Of a DNA stretch of 64,000 nt, positions 1 through 12,808 are shown one piece after another. The first letter of the stretch is position 1, and each line of letters starts with the position of its first letter. Made by a program: the position numbers and the translations under genes. Below the pieces are notes generated by a model that was given only the letters and a program-made list of their open reading frames with translations, did not search any database and was not told the origin of the DNA. Source of the DNA: Euryodendron excelsum (Eukaryota; Streptophyta; Magnoliopsida; Ericales; Pentaphylacaceae). The stretch covers positions 27,520,001 to 27,584,000 of the forward strand of contig CM065387.1 in the NCBI GenBank assembly GCA_033060915.1. Reading direction: 5' to 3'.

Positions 1-840
1 TTTACTTTTCTTGGAACTTGTCTATTCCTATTGCTACAATGCTTGTATTCTTATAGTTATAATGCCTATCTAACTGCTCATGCATCCATGTTTACTTTGC
101 AAATGCATTCTCTCTCTCTCTCTCTACTCAATGCAACCATGTTCATGTATTTAACATTCCATGTCAAGACAAGAGTTCCAAACTAACTCAAGTCGTTGCA
201 TCTCCATGCATATGATCAACCCAAGAGAGTGACACCAAGTTCGCCCTCTATTGTGTTAAACCTACCAAAATCCTAAGGGTTCCCACGTAACCCTAAGGGC
301 TCATAGCATGCATTCCAAGTCATTCCATAAGAGGAGCCTTAATCCCTCTATGTTCACATAGATAGGATCACCAAGAAGACAAGGGGCAATCAAACATGGT
401 CTCTCAATGACCCTCTCAACAACAAGTTCAAAGAAGATAAATCCGAAGACTTAAGAGTAGTTTAGAATCTCCAAATGTAAAAATAGATAAGTGAAAGTCC
501 CAAGGAAATTGTTCCCTCTCCTCTTATTAAAATGTATTTCAATTCTATTGTATTTAGACCCCTAAGTTCAATGTACTTCCTTATTTTTGAATGAATGGAA
601 TGAATGAATGTACATTCTCACTCAAACAGTAAGGTATCTGCATACAGGGGTGAGCCCCCCTATCTCCAAAAGTTAGCCAAATACATAATATTAGTCTCCC
701 TGTCAAACAGAGACATCCTTAGGGCATGCATTGCATAAAAATTATTAGAACAAGGCATTAACTTTTTTTTTTTTCCTTTTTTTGGTTCAAGGTCACTTCA
801 CTTTCCCCCGTCGCTATAGATCAAAAGCTAAAGAGCACCC

Positions 841-1560
841 ATGGAGCCACTCGATGCCCTAACTCAAATATTAGAGGAAATAAGGGGGTTCAGAAATGAA
901 ATGGCTAACATAGAAGCAATGCTCTCTTAACTCCTATCCCATATCGGAATAGCAACCCATGAACTGGCAGAGACCCCTCAGAGCCAAACCCCTAAAGAAT
1001 GCATGGTGCCTCGAAAAAGGACTAAGCGAGAGGATGAAGAGGAGACCCCAATCGTAGCCTACTGACGGATGCCCCAAACCAATTTCCTCATTCCAACACT
1101 TCCCGAGTCAGTCTCCAAGCGAACCCCCAAATCATATGACTTATCCTATGAATATCATTCCGACCTGCTAGGCCATGACATTAAGAATTATTCCACGTTG
1201 AAACACAAAACCCAAAACCTTTTCAACTCCTAAGCCACCGACCTAATTGTCATTACACCAGAACTTGATCCCTGGCCTCAAAGATCATCTAGGGCATCTC
1301 CCCAACCTAAGTGAACAAGTGTAAAAGATCGAGTCTTCACTAAACTTGCTTGCACACAAACCACAGCTTATTTTTGTCTCCTAGTTGCAGGATATTTGAA
1401 ACCTATACACTCTCGACCTCAGCCTAATCCTCTACCACCTCACTTCAACCAAGAAGTGTACTGTGAATACCATTTCGACAGCCAAGGACATGATACCGAA
1501 GACTCTTAGACCCTCAAGCATAAGATTCAAAATTTGATAGATAGTAAAACCATTGACCTG
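841..1560 (+). pseudogene. Gag-like remnant with two Tat-type CxYH...GH motifs
   Basis: An ATG at 841 opens a frame beginning MEPLDALTQILEEIRGFRNE, broken by stops within 30 codons. Two copies of a motif typical of the gag C-terminus of plant Tat-lineage gypsy elements follow. At about 1135-1230 it reads YEYHSDLLGHDIKNY followed by LKHKTQNL. At about 1447-1557 it reads YCEYHFDSQGHDTED followed by LKHKIQNLIDSKTI. The second keeps the first Cys, the His and the GH of this zinc-finger-like motif; the first copy has Tyr where the Cys residues are expected, as a G-to-A change would give. The doubled motif suggests a local duplication. No intact product is possible. Confidence 0.55.
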
Positions 1561-4272
1561 AAGCCAATAAGCCCCAATCACACTTCCAATGGTGCCATAA
1601 GTCCTTTTTCCAGATTACACTGTCATTGTCATCACAAAGTACGATGATAACAGGGTCCTGACTACTATATGCCTAGAGATATACTACAAGGATGAAGATC
1701 ACATAGATAAGGAAGATCTAGAACAACATGGCTCCTTGTTCCCTTAAAAAGTACAAATCCCTTTCAAACCAAATATCAAGGGCCCACAGTTATATGCACC
1801 CGAGGGGTAGCAGAGCACGGCCGAGTGCAAAAGCAGGAAACCTAGGGCCCGAGTTACATTAGTTGAGTCAGAAGAAAGTAAATTGGCCTATCCATTTGGA
1901 GGAAATAAAGGAAAAGAGGAAGTTAAACTTGAAGAGAGAAAAACTAAGAAAGGGTGGAATCACCATGTGGTAGTTACAAATCTTAGGGGATGCATGGTAG
2001 TGATTGCATCAATAAGGGAGGAAGAGATCGACAATTGCACCAATCTCGACTATTCCAGTGAGAATCTAGTCATCTATCCGGAGGCAAGTGACAAGCAAAG
2101 CTTCAAAGATGTGGATATTGTCCCAAAGCTCAACTGAGAAGGACTCTCCACAAAGGCGTACAAGAGAGGGGTGTTTTCACCCACTTTCTTTCTATCCCTT
2201 TTATTTCACATCTTTAAATTGATGTTTGCATTTCCATATTGCATAAAGAACTCTATGCCTTTCATTAAAAGAATAAAATGATAGTCTTTTCATTCATTGC
2301 TATTATCTTATATTTCTCTTGTGAATGGTGAATGTTTCCTACACAAGGGGCATGGTCTATCTTAATGGAGAACCTGACTTGAAGTGTATGATAACATGAG
2401 TTAGCCACCCGCCGATTGATCAACTTTCTAAAGAGAGAGTGAATGAAGATGAGTAAGGAAACTACCCCAAAAATAACACATGCAAGACACTGAGGCTGAG
2501 CGATGTGTGGCCAGACTATCAAGATAAAGAGGGGCCATCTTTCATTTTCCCATATAATAAAAAATGTTTATATTCCCTTCGCCTAGCCCACTAGTGCCTC
2601 GCAAAAAGCAAAGATTTCATGTCAACCCTGATTCAACACCATCCCCCCACACTAGGGAAAATAGATAACTAAAGACTCCGCAAGGCATATCATTCATCCT
2701 CCATTGAGCTGAAGCAATATTGAAGGCTTTATGGATCAAGCAATCTAGTTCAAAATGAAGAGTGACCCTCATTTCATTTCTCATACAGTAAAAAATAACC
2801 TTTGTCAAACCTATTAAGCTGGTTACCTTTCTTTTCAAGAAAAAAAAAAAACCCAACCTAGGGATCACCGCCTATAATGGTTAAATGGAAATGCTACGAA
2901 AAAAATCCGAGAGAGAGAAGTTGTAGAAATGTTCGTCTCACAAAAAGGAAAAAGGAAAAAAGGGAAATGGAAGAAAAAGCAAAGCAAAAAGAAAGAGTTG
3001 CCAAGGGGCAGGACACTAAAAAAAAGCATATATGAGGAAAGGCTTGAAAAAAGTCATGTTTGTGCCATCTTAAAAAGCGTATAGAAAGGCCAAAAAAGGA
3101 AAAAATCATTTCCTGGCCTTCTGAGGAGTATAGGCAAGAAAGAAAGTCCAAGGGTGATCCTAGGTAAGCCCAATAGAAACTATAGCTTCGAGCCTTTTCC
3201 TTTTCTTGTTAGACCCCAAACGATGGCCTATATTACCACCCTATATATGTCCACTCTGATTGACAATAGATTACTTGATCTAAATGAACTAGATGTTTTG
3301 CTAAAGCTGAAGAAGGATGATAAGCCTACTAAAAAGATAATCAAGGATGGTATGGACCTAAACCCTGCTGAAAGCGACATGAAACTTGAGGTTGTGTATC
3401 CCATTTCAAAACCCCATGACCTAGTCTACATTACGGTCTTAAAGAAAAGTCTCTTTATATTGAAAGACTGGCTGCTCTTCACTCTGCTAAAGGTTAAGTA
3501 AGTTGTTGCCAAAGCCCCGAGGGTTGAGAGTTCAAGCCAAATGATCCTATACACTAACCAAAGGTAGAAAATCAGATTCGGTCAAAAGGCTGAGAGGGGT
3601 ATAAAATGCTATCATCCATTCAAGGTAAAATCGAGCCAAAAGGGAGACCAAAACCCCTAACAAGGAAGGAGTTGCCATTTTAGGAATGTATAATTTGACA
3701 ATGCCGCATTCATTATATTAATTGTTGCATCCTTATCATGTATATGTATTTCTGTAAAAATTTTGGCATAAGCTTCGTATATATAGGACATAGCTCCCTG
3801 TAGAAACAGAAGTCACCAAAATAGTTTAATGTCATCTCATATAATAAATATATATCATGATCATTATCCCTGTACATGCATCTGTTTATATACCTAGCTG
3901 TTTAAATATCTCTGCCTGTCCATGCACTAATATATATATATATATATATATCTAACTATCTAAAGCATAAATGCCCACCCTATGCAAAATTTATAAAAAT
4001 AAACTGTCTAACAATGGAATTAAATACATGTCTAGGATAGAATACAGAAAACATCTAAGCCAATGTCCAAGGGGCACTCATCATAGATCAAAGTTGATGT
4101 CCAGGTCAAAGTCTTTGAAGCCTGGCTCTGGAGGAGGGGCATGACTACGAGAAGCACCAGCATCCTACAAGGAAGTAAAAACCAGAATCAGCAAGGTGAA
4201 GGAATAACCAAGCCACGTCAGAACAAAGAGAGAGAAATGACAACATACCCCACCGCCGCCCATCTGAGCTAA

Positions 4273-5921
4273 TCATGCTGTCAAGGAAGCTACTTCCAGT
4301 TGGAAATGATCTCTCTCCATCTGGAATTGGCCCCTCTCGGTCTGGTACTGGTCCTTCTAGTCCCTCATGGCAGTAAACTTAGCTTGGGGCACATATTCCC
4401 TGGCTCGACTCCACAAGTCCACCACCTCATGGCCAACGGTATACCCACCGACTACCATCTCAAACTGCGTAAAAACACCTACAGAATGGGCTCCAAAGTG
4501 TGTGGCATAATCAGTCTTCGGAGGAAGTAGAAAACCAGCACCGGGCTGATGCTCCTGATATGGAAAGGGGGCCTTCTCAACCAAGGCTCTGAACATGTAC
4601 TCTGATAGATCCCCTGCTGATCGAAACTCCTCGTGGAAATGGTGCCAATGTTAGTCTTCGAGATAAGACTCCCAGGAATCATTGCTAAGAAAGGAAACCC
4701 TCGACAGAGACAACGGAACCAAGTACATGACCACCTCATAATGAACCGATTCGACTAATGGCTACCACATCACATCCCTCTCCTTAATGAGCTCTGGGTT
4801 AGCCTGGATCATCACAAAGTTAGTAATCTCCGACCGCTGGGCTACTCAGTTACTAGCCCACCTTAAAGCATGGGGATAAAGGTCATCCTCAATAACCTCG
4901 AGATGACAGAGTGGTAGATACTCATAACTCCACCATATAAGAAAGGGCCGAAAATCAGTCAAACTGCCCCAACGGGAGGAAGTCTGGACCCGCATCGATC
5001 TAAAGAAGTAGCCAAAGGTGAAGGACCCCCAATGTAGCTCAGACAAAGCCCTAAGATCAACTACTATGCTCACCAATTGAAAAGGTACGAGCGACTTGTT
5101 ATTCTTGCGGAAGCAGTAAAAGATGATATACAAAACAAGTCTCCGCCTAATGATGTCTCGCCGGGTAGGTGGTGGCTCAACAACAAAGGTACTATCATCC
5201 CGATTAAGCCAAGAGAAAGGGAAGGCAAAACGCTCAGGAGGAAGCAATTCCAGCAACATACACACATCGACTCTACTAACTAACTGTAAGGTGATCTGTC
5301 AACCGACAAAGGAAAGCCCCGTGATGATAGCCCAATCCAATGGAGTAGGTCCCAGCTCGAAGCCCACAAAATGGAAAGTCCCAATCTCGCCAAACCACCT
5401 CTCAATAAGTGCCAACACTAGGTGGCGATTCAGGCGGTTAGCCTGAAGGCCTATGAATGCACCGAACCTGATCTCTGATAAGAAGGCCCGGTAGGAGGGG
5501 GCAGCCCGCTGCATGGTCACAAATACCTAGTGAACGACCCCTCTAAATGATCTATGAATGTGTAAAGGAGGCAGGTGTTGTCTAGAATATACACTGGGAT
5601 GATAAGCAAGATCCTCTAGCAATGGAATATCCAGTATCTCCAAGTCACCAAGATTTGCATTCGTCTACCGATGTCTGATGGACGCCTGACTATAACTTGT
5701 CACCCGATCTGCAAGGCTTGAGGCCTCCACCTCCACATCCATCTCCTCCTCAAAGGCAGGCTCGACTGGTGGTCTACTCCCCCTTCCACTCTGGCTGGAC
5801 AATGCTCGATCGGCAAACTGCTGACTCCTTCTAGAATGGCTAGAACTCCCAACAGAATTCGCCTGGGCCACCTTCCAGGATCGGCGTATCCTTTCAGAAG
5901 CATCATGCCTGCATCGGCCAT
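4273..5921 (-). pseudogene. Antisense plant mobile domain (PMD, aminotransferase-like) pseudo-ORF inside element F
   Basis: On the minus strand one frame stays in register for over 500 codons, from about 5921 to a stop at 4273-4275. It is interrupted only by in-frame stops at 5665, 5527, 5299, 4846, 4762, 4651 and 4357, with no frameshift that I can find. The stretch around 5310-5460 reads LIERWFGEIGTFHF then GFELGPTPLDWAIITGLSFVG, which closely resembles the start of PMD proteins (Pfam PMD). The N-terminal part is Ser/Arg-rich, then acidic; the C-terminal part (ERGQFQMERDHFQLE) looks like a coiled coil. PMDs occur in plant genes, MULE elements and as extra ORFs of some Tat-lineage retrotransposons. 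No in-frame ATG is seen; an ATG near 5920 is in a neighbouring frame, so the start is unresolved. Confidence 0.65.
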
Positions 5922-6039
5922 TCTAAAAGGTAAACTCAGGTATGAGGTATTAATATAAAATATATGCAGTTCATAAGACAAGAGAAAAAAACAAAGTGAA
6001 ATATGAAACAAAAAATAATAATAACAAAAATCGAATAAA

Positions 6040-7430
6040 TGAAAACAAATAACATCACTTTCAATAGAGTCCACTCAAATGAACTCAAAGGGTTTTTTAA
6101 AATTTTCCTTCAAAAATTCTTTTCTAAAATCAACTCTCTAAGGGTTCATAAAAAGTTTTGCCTTCAAAAGCCCCTTCCCAAATCAATTTTCCAAGGGCTT
6201 TTTCAAATATTTTCCTCCAAAAAGTCCTTAACAGAGTTTCTTAACTCTTTCCTTCCAAAAGTTTCTTTTCCAAAATCAGCTTTCAAATTTTTTCTAACCC
6301 CCTCTTTCCAAAGGTTTATTTTCAAATCATTTTCAAAATCAAATCCTAAGGTTCTTAAAGGTTTCCCTCCAAAATCTATTTTAAAAATTTAGGTCAAAAA
6401 TCCTTTTCAGAATCAAATCTCAAACATTTCCAATCCATCACAAAGGTTTGCTAATTCTATTTTCCAGAAAAATCTCTATTCCAATTAAGTTTTAGGTTTT
6501 GCCAAATTCTTAGTCAAAATAGTTGGTCAAGAATTTTCAAAGCTTCAATCGAAACTCCTCCTTCCAAAATTTCTATCAATTCCAAGGTTTTCTGAGCTCC
6601 TCCATTTCACAAGTTTTCTAAGTTCATTTTCAAAAGATTTTTCCAAGTTTTTCCTCTGAATTTTGTTTTCTAAAAATCTCCTAAGTTTTTCTATCCAAAA
6701 TTTTTTAAAAGAGGTCCCCGAGTTTCTTTGGGTCTTCTCTGCCAAAAAGGCCCCGCCCTCAATGGTTTTATATATTTTTTCTTCAAAAAGATATTATTTC
6801 AAAAATTTTCCAACTGTTTTCTAAATTTCAAAAAATTTCAGCAAAGTTTCGCCTAAAATGGTCCTTATAATGCCCACGACACTAGAACCAAACACAAACC
6901 ATGCACTTCATAGCATCACAATCACATAGCACCAACACCCGTGCACATTTTCTAAACATCCAAAATTTTCAAAAGGCATGTTTTAGTTTTCAAAAAACCA
7001 ATGGATCCCAAAGTTGCCACAAAATTTCTCAAAATCATTTCAAATATTTTCTAAAATATTCCTATATTTTTCTAAATATTAAACTCTAGTAATTCCATCA
7101 ATTTCTTAAATTTTCTTAATTTCTCTATTTTCCAAGTCTTTTTTTATTTTCTAAAAAATAAAAAATTTATCGAGTTTTCAAACAATCAAGAAACTTCACA
7201 CAGTTGTTAAATACATTTTTCTAAGGCATATAGGATAAAAATCTAGCCAGAAACCTCAATACCCAAAGCTATAGGGACAAACCCCCAATTCCTACAAAAA
7301 CCCCCTTTTATATAATCATGCAAAATTGCTCTAACTAAATCAAACAAGCATCAAAACATCAAAATAACATCATCAAAGCGTTCAAAACACATCGAACCAT
7401 CAATTTCGACTGTTTACACGACTCAAATGA
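6040..7430. repeat. G-poor degenerate TTTTCAAAA-rich tract of element F
   Basis: About 1.4 kb of degenerate short motifs such as TTTTCCAAAA and TTTCTAAAATT on the + strand, with very few G residues. ORFs in it are composition artefacts. The style matches the much longer G-poor tracts in the A-family units further right, which suggests a shared feature of this element group. Confidence 0.5.
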
Positions 7431-7914
7431 AGTTCTATACGTCAAAATCAACATAATACCAAAAACTCACCTCTTGAAATCTTTCGGTGAAGTCCCCTTC
7501 TCTAATGACTTTTCCAATAGTGGCAGTTGCTTCCGGCGACCTCCTAGGTCCTCAAGTCCACTCCTTCGAAGTTCTAAGTTTCTTCCTTGCGAGACCTCGG
7601 CAAAGAACTCTTAAATTCTCAAAAAAATCTTTCAAATCCCGCAAAACGTCAAACAAGCAATTTGCTGGTTTTAATCTCAGGCCTGGCGCCACTGCAAAAC
7701 AAATTTACCAAAGGCTCCACTACTAGTGGCGCTAGGTTCCAAATCCAGGCAGTTTGCGTTTTTCCCGCCAAAACTCGATTTCAAACAGCCCCTTAGGCCA
7801 AATACACTTTTTTAAACTCTGATTTTCAAAAAATTTCCACCAAAGTCCGTCCCTCCGATCGGCTCGCAGTTAACTTGAAACTCTTACTTTATCGTTTTTT
7901 GTTTTCAACAAGAA

Positions 7915-7936
7915 AAGACAGAAAAAGAGGGGCAGC
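7915..7936 (+). other. Polypurine tract of element F
   Basis: A purine-rich run (AAGAAAAGACAGAAAAAGAG then GGGCAGC) lies directly before the TGTAAGCACTCC start of the LTR at 7937. This is where the plus-strand primer of an LTR retrotransposon is expected. It fixes the element's orientation as + and shows that the TGTAAGCAC end is the 5' end of an LTR. Confidence 0.6.
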
Positions 7937-9110
7937 TGTAAGCACTCCATTTTTGCCTGCTCCGCAATCTCTAGTCCGTCTGAACTTGTATTCAAATCAA
8001 CATAGACATATTCAAGTTCAAATTAACTTTTCAAACTCAATCCAATCAATCAATCGCTAAACACCCTTGTGGCATTACTTGGTCCAATTCCCATTGGCAC
8101 GTCATCTTAGAGACGATAAATTCCCGTTTCAATCTCAAACTCAACTTCAAGTCCAATTCTAATTCAAATCAAATCTGGCACGCCTTTCGAGAAAGTTAAT
8201 CCCTTAGGCGGGAAGACCATCCAATTTGGCATGTTTTTTAAGAAAACTTTTTGGAATGATAAGTCCCTTCAAACTTGTTGACTAGGACAGAATGCAAGTC
8301 CCTAAGATGCTAGAATGGTCCACCTTTGGGTAACACATGCGCCAGTACTGTCCTAACGGTTGATCGAACTTTGGTCGATTTGATCAAAATCTGGGCGCAT
8401 GTAGCATACGCTCCATCATCGAGAGTGTTCGTTTAAACTTTGCCTCGATAATTGAGCCAATCGGGAATGCCTTGGAGGAATTGGTTGCACCCACAGTGTT
8501 CTCCTAGGATTTTTCATAAAGTTTCATGTTTTTGAAAAGTTCAAATGGTGTTCGAAAGTGTGAGATATCGTCTCGACAAATGTGCATAAAATTGCATCTT
8601 TGCAAAGCATCTGTGATACCCTTCGCGAGGGTTCGAAAGTAGCTATTTTGTGTCACATGATTGAGACCTTCGAGAAGCGATCTCTTCGATCGGACGTACC
8701 GATGGAAAGTACTCTAGAAATACCTTTGAGAATTTCCTAATTTACGCATTTATCAAGTCGTTTGACGGTGCGTTATACTAAGGGAATTGGGGGAAAGGTC
8801 AATCGAGGCGGAGTGTCTGCGAGACACTCTAGGGATTACTGAAAGTTACAGTTTTTGAGCCATACGACGAGGAGCTTCGGGAAGCGATCTATCCGACCGA
8901 GCCCTATTGATGGAAAGACCTGTGAATGAGCTTTCGAAAATTCATGGATTTACGCATTTCTCAAGTCGTTTGGCTATGCGTTATAACTAGGAATCAAGAG
9001 AAAAGGGAATCTTGGCGGAGCGTTTGTGAGACACTCCAGGGGAACTTTCATTGAGTCAGGAGTGTTTAGTGTCATAAGGTCCATCTTAGGTTAAACAGGG
9101 GTGTATGACA
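7937..9110 (+). mobile_element. 3' LTR of element F (distant relative of family A LTRs)
   Basis: It begins TGTAAGCACTCC after a polypurine tract and ends GTGTATGACA at 9110, giving about 1.17 kb with TG/CA ends. The first 400 bases or so align with the start of the family A units at 26590, 37247 and 59639. From about 8440 the sequence is different, including two adjacent imperfect copies of a roughly 200-bp unit (about 8645-8850 and 8870-9055), each containing TTTACGCATTT, TCAAGTCGTTTG and GAGACACTC. The right boundary is inferred from the switch to minus-strand A sequence. Confidence 0.5.
8645..9055. repeat. Two tandem ~200-bp repeats in the element F LTR
   Basis: The two copies share the order GAAGCGATCT, GATGGAAAG, TTTACGCATTT, TCAAGTCGTTTG, GCGTTATA, GGCGGAG, GAGACACTC. 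They differ at many positions, so the duplication is old. No coding potential is seen. Confidence 0.6.
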
Positions 9111-9643
9111 AGACCCACTATTCAATATTCTAGGACCGGTGTAATTTCAGGGCGCGTTTGGGTCGCTAAGGGCAAAATGGTCATCTTGATCGGGCTCAGT
9201 TGAAAAAGGTCAGGAATGGACCAGAGTGTTATGTTAAGCATGCTAGGTCATTCAGGGATGATCCTGGAAGAGTTTTCCCTGTTTGGTGTGATTTGTACAG
9301 TGCTGGGGCGTTTAGGGGCGAAACGGTCATTTTGACCGAAGTTAGCCGAATTGGAACCGGAATTGGACCGAATGGCGTGTGGAGTATACCTAACTGCCTA
9401 GTAACACTTTGGAAGGGTGGACTTTCCTTTTTGAGAGATTTTGAACTTTCTCGAGACGTGCTTGGAGGTCCAAGGGGCAGGTTTAGTTATTAGGCCTCTA
9501 TTGTGCCTAGCTGGCCTGAGAAGCGATTGAGTGATTGGATAGGGGTTTGAAAGTTGATTTGGGCGTGAATGTACTTATGGAGTTTTGAAAGGGAGTTCGG
9601 TCAAGCCAGAGATTACCGAGCGGACAAAAATGGGGTGCTTACA
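9111..9643 (-). mobile_element. A5: terminal fragment of a family A LTR unit, minus strand
   Basis: The segment ends AAAATGGGGTGCTTACA at 9643, the reverse complement of the family A start. Upstream it carries minus-strand copies of the family's recurring TTTTGCCCC-type motif, matching the reverse-oriented unit at 36500-36850. It is followed at 9644 by ATTGC, which lies inside B-family LTR sequence. Its left end is missing because element F interrupts it and the rest lies outside the window. Confidence 0.6.
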
Positions 9644-10526
9644 ATTGCATATGTTGTAATACATGATTACCTTAATCAATGAGCTTGATTAGCATGTTTT
9701 AATGAGAGTATGTCATTTGAGGGTTAAGATATTCTTACTCTTATTGAATTAAATTTTTTTATTATTGATATTGGTGTTGGTGATGGTTATGAGGTGACAT
9801 TGTATACAACATACACTATATGCATAATTTACAGTGCACAGTTGAGGTTAAGCCATGTTGGACTAACCTAAAAGGATATAATGGTGGATATTCTTAAATA
9901 ACATTCTATCTATGAATTATGCAATGTTTTTAAAAAAGGTGTGCATATGTGGTGACATCGAATATTGTATCATAGGAGACATTGTATTACATGAGACATT
10001 TCTCATTAATAATGGTGACAAGTGTATGATTATATATAATTGAAAGGTGAATCATCTATTGGTATTTATTTTTGTGTGGTGAATGATTCGGCATATATTT
10101 AACATTCATTCTTTACGAGTTTGATTATTTTAGTGAGCATGTTAATAATAGCTCACATCCACACAGGTTGTTTTGCAGGAAAGATGGTGATGTGCGGTTC
10201 ATTGCTATTGGTATCGAGTTGATGAGTTGTGGAGAACTCTTCTAGTTTGAGAGTCTTAAATCTTGTATATTTGTTCACTTGAGTGAGAATGTTTTAGAGT
10301 TTATTTACATCTCCATCTTGTAAATTCTTATGAGTTTTGTTTAGTAGTTCTCTTATGTACATTTGGTGATCATGAGATGGTTTATAATGATAATGATGTT
10401 TCTAATGCTTCATAATTCACACTTCCTTGAGTTTATTACTTAGTGACGTTTGTAGGAAGGTTACCTGTGTGATAACACTCATCCTAAGAATGTGTTAATG
10501 ACACCTGATTAGGAGCAGGCATAACA
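9644..10526 (+). mobile_element. Family B LTR fragment with an internal deletion
   Basis: From ATTGCATATG onward this matches the B-family 3' LTR from about 47608, then jumps near 9722 to sequence matching about 48770. It follows that copy to the end, AGGAGCAGGCATAACA, at 10526. Roughly 1.1 kb of the LTR middle is therefore missing. No primer-binding site or internal coding follows, so it behaves as a solo or truncated LTR. The A5 unit interrupts its left part about 50 bases into the LTR. Confidence 0.65.
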
Positions 10527-12800
10527 TTATGTTTGACGATAATTTACTAAACAAGATTTTGTTTGAAAGTTTGATGCGTAGATGAATGATTGGTTGAGAC
10601 AATAATTGACTAAAGAAGATTTTGTTTCAAAGGTTTTAATGAAAGTTTGGTTATGTGGAATGATTGGTTGAGAAACTTTACAAGAAGATTTTTTAGATAA
10701 TCTTATTTTTGAAGGGATTAAAGGTGCTCAAGGTGATCTATAAATATTGAAGAAAATGATGCAAGCTTTGAAAGTTTGACAAGATGAGTTGAAGAAATAA
10801 TTAATGGTTGAAGGTTTGAAGGTTTGAAGGTTTGAAGATTGGTTGAAAAGACTTGCAAAGAAATTATTGGAATAATTTAATTTGAAGATATATTGAAGAT
10901 ACTTTAGAAGTTTAACATACTTTGAAGAAGTGTATTCAAGTCTTGGAAGCATTATTGGACCACTTGATGAAGCTAGTGAAGATTTTGAAGTATTTTAAGT
11001 AGTCTGGAAGAAGGTTGAAGTTCTTAAGATACAATTATCAACCCATGCAAGTTTGAGGCTTAAAGCGACAATTTTAAATGATGTCCTATTGAATAATTTT
11101 TTATGGTTTTTCACATTTTTAATATTGGTTTAATTTTTTTTTAATCTAAAATCTATTTTTCTAGTCTTTTGAGATAAAAAAATTATTAATTAATATAATT
11201 AAGTTTAGATAACGAATCTTTTTCACTTGGTAGTATACCACATAGTCATGTATGACCCAATTAACATAAACAAATTTTGTACAAAAATTTTCATTGTATA
11301 TTTTTTTTGCTCAATATTTTTATTGTATTTATTGAATCAAAATTGACCCCATCAATATAATTAAAAAAAATAGTTTTCAATTTTTTTTATCTTAGCTACT
11401 ACCCATTGATAACCAACCAATAATAAAAAATAGCACTTTGTTCAATTTAACATCTAAAGCAATTAAACAAAAAGTCGCTCTTTGGTAAATAAAATATGTT
11501 GTACATATATAGATAACTTACAAAATCAGATAGAAATTGAATATATTTTAACAAGATATAAACCAAACAAAGATCAATCCATACAAAAAAATAAAAAAAT
11601 TTACGTAAATAGACCGGTTGATAATGCTATTTATAAGATTTACCAATTTATTTTTTATTTTAAAAATATGTATTTGCACAAGATAGAGAGAGAAAAAGAG
11701 TTGTGACGGTTTAGATTTCTGAACATCTATAAGTTAGAGAGAAAGATAATAGTATGTAAAAAAAATTTTTCAAGTTAACTAGTGTAGTTAATTTGGATTT
11801 TTGTTTTTTCTTCTTCTTTTTAAATGGGGCCATTTCTCTTTGCCTTGATGCTTTCTTTTCTTTTATTTTTTTATAGGCCTTTTTTCTCATTTAGGCTGAG
11901 ATTTTTTTATTCTTTTCTTGTGAGCCTTTTTTTTTACTTGAACCGAGGGTTTTTTTAAAGAACAAAAATGTCAATTTCATTTCTTTTTGCAATGACATTG
12001 GTAACAGCTTTCTTTTTGCAATGTCCTTTCTGAAATAACAATAAATTGTGAACTTTACTGGAGGATCAAATAAAATTGGATTAATAGGGCACCTTTACGT
12101 TATTCTATTAATAAGAAGAGGAAAAAAAAAAGTAGAAAATTTATCTTCGGTGGAATCTTGATATTTCTACGGAAAGATTTATTAAATTCAGGACTTCATT
12201 GTTTTATAAACCTTTTTTATGACTTCATGGTCCTAGAGATGGAAAGATATGATCGTCACCAAACTTTTTCCTATTTCTTCAAGTAGTACATGGCTTACAT
12301 GCATTTATGCTTATTATAAAGCCAATTTGATCAAAAGACTAACAAATTAAATGCTATTTCCTCTTATAAATTTACAGTATAAAGAATAGAAAGTATTTAT
12401 TAAACTTAGCCTCTCAAGAAGTTGGAAGGGATGAAATGTGGGTTATTGATAAAGTAAATGCTTGTTTTCTTTCTTTTCTTTTTTTTCCTGTCAAAGGCTA
12501 TATCACTCCATTTGGAACCATGATTTTTGATAAAAAAAAAAAAGAAATAAAAAGAAAAAAGTGAAAGAGAAAAGAATAAAAATATTTTTTTGTTTTCTTT
12601 TTTCTTATATTTTTCTTTTGTCACCAAAAATTCGGTTCTAAATGAAACATAAATGATTTTTGACAAGCCCTTAGCCCTCTTCAGCAACACAAACTTATCT
12701 ATTGGATTGCTTGCATGGAGAAGTCACTATTGCAATGGGAACACTGTTGGAAAAGTCCATCAAACTGTTGCGACGTACACCAAACTTCATCTTTCTCCTC
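10527..12800. other. Intergenic AT-rich DNA, no gene seen
   Basis: About 10540-11040 is low-complexity, rich in GAAGATTTTG and in GGTTTGAA repeats around 10810-10845. 11050-12800 is AT-rich with poly-T and poly-A runs. The part from about 12190 onward resembles DNA upstream of the MMP pseudogene near 55480, so it belongs to the ancestral duplicated block. No supported gene. Confidence 0.6.
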
Positions 12801-12808
12801 AGCGCGTC

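Larger units (their letters stand above)
1..7936 (+). mobile_element. Element F: decayed internal region of a Tat-like Ty3/gypsy retrotransposon (left end outside window)
   Basis: This stretch reads as the internal part of an LTR retrotransposon on the + strand. It holds gag-like remnants near 841-1560, an antisense extra ORF at 4273-5921, a long G-poor tract at about 6040-7430, and a purine-rich tract ending at 7936 directly before a TG-starting LTR at 7937. I see no reverse transcriptase, RNase H or integrase, so this copy is non-autonomous or heavily deleted. Short open stretches such as 3154-3501 have no function I recognise. The first 840 bases and 2150-4250 show no coding signal I can support beyond these; a short AT repeat lies near 3931-3950. 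The Tat assignment is inferred from the gag motif and the antisense ORF arrangement. Confidence 0.6.

Noticed and set aside
12406..12690. Minus-strand ORF upstream of the MMP gene
   Set aside because: Low-complexity Lys/Phe-rich translation of poly-A and poly-T promoter DNA.
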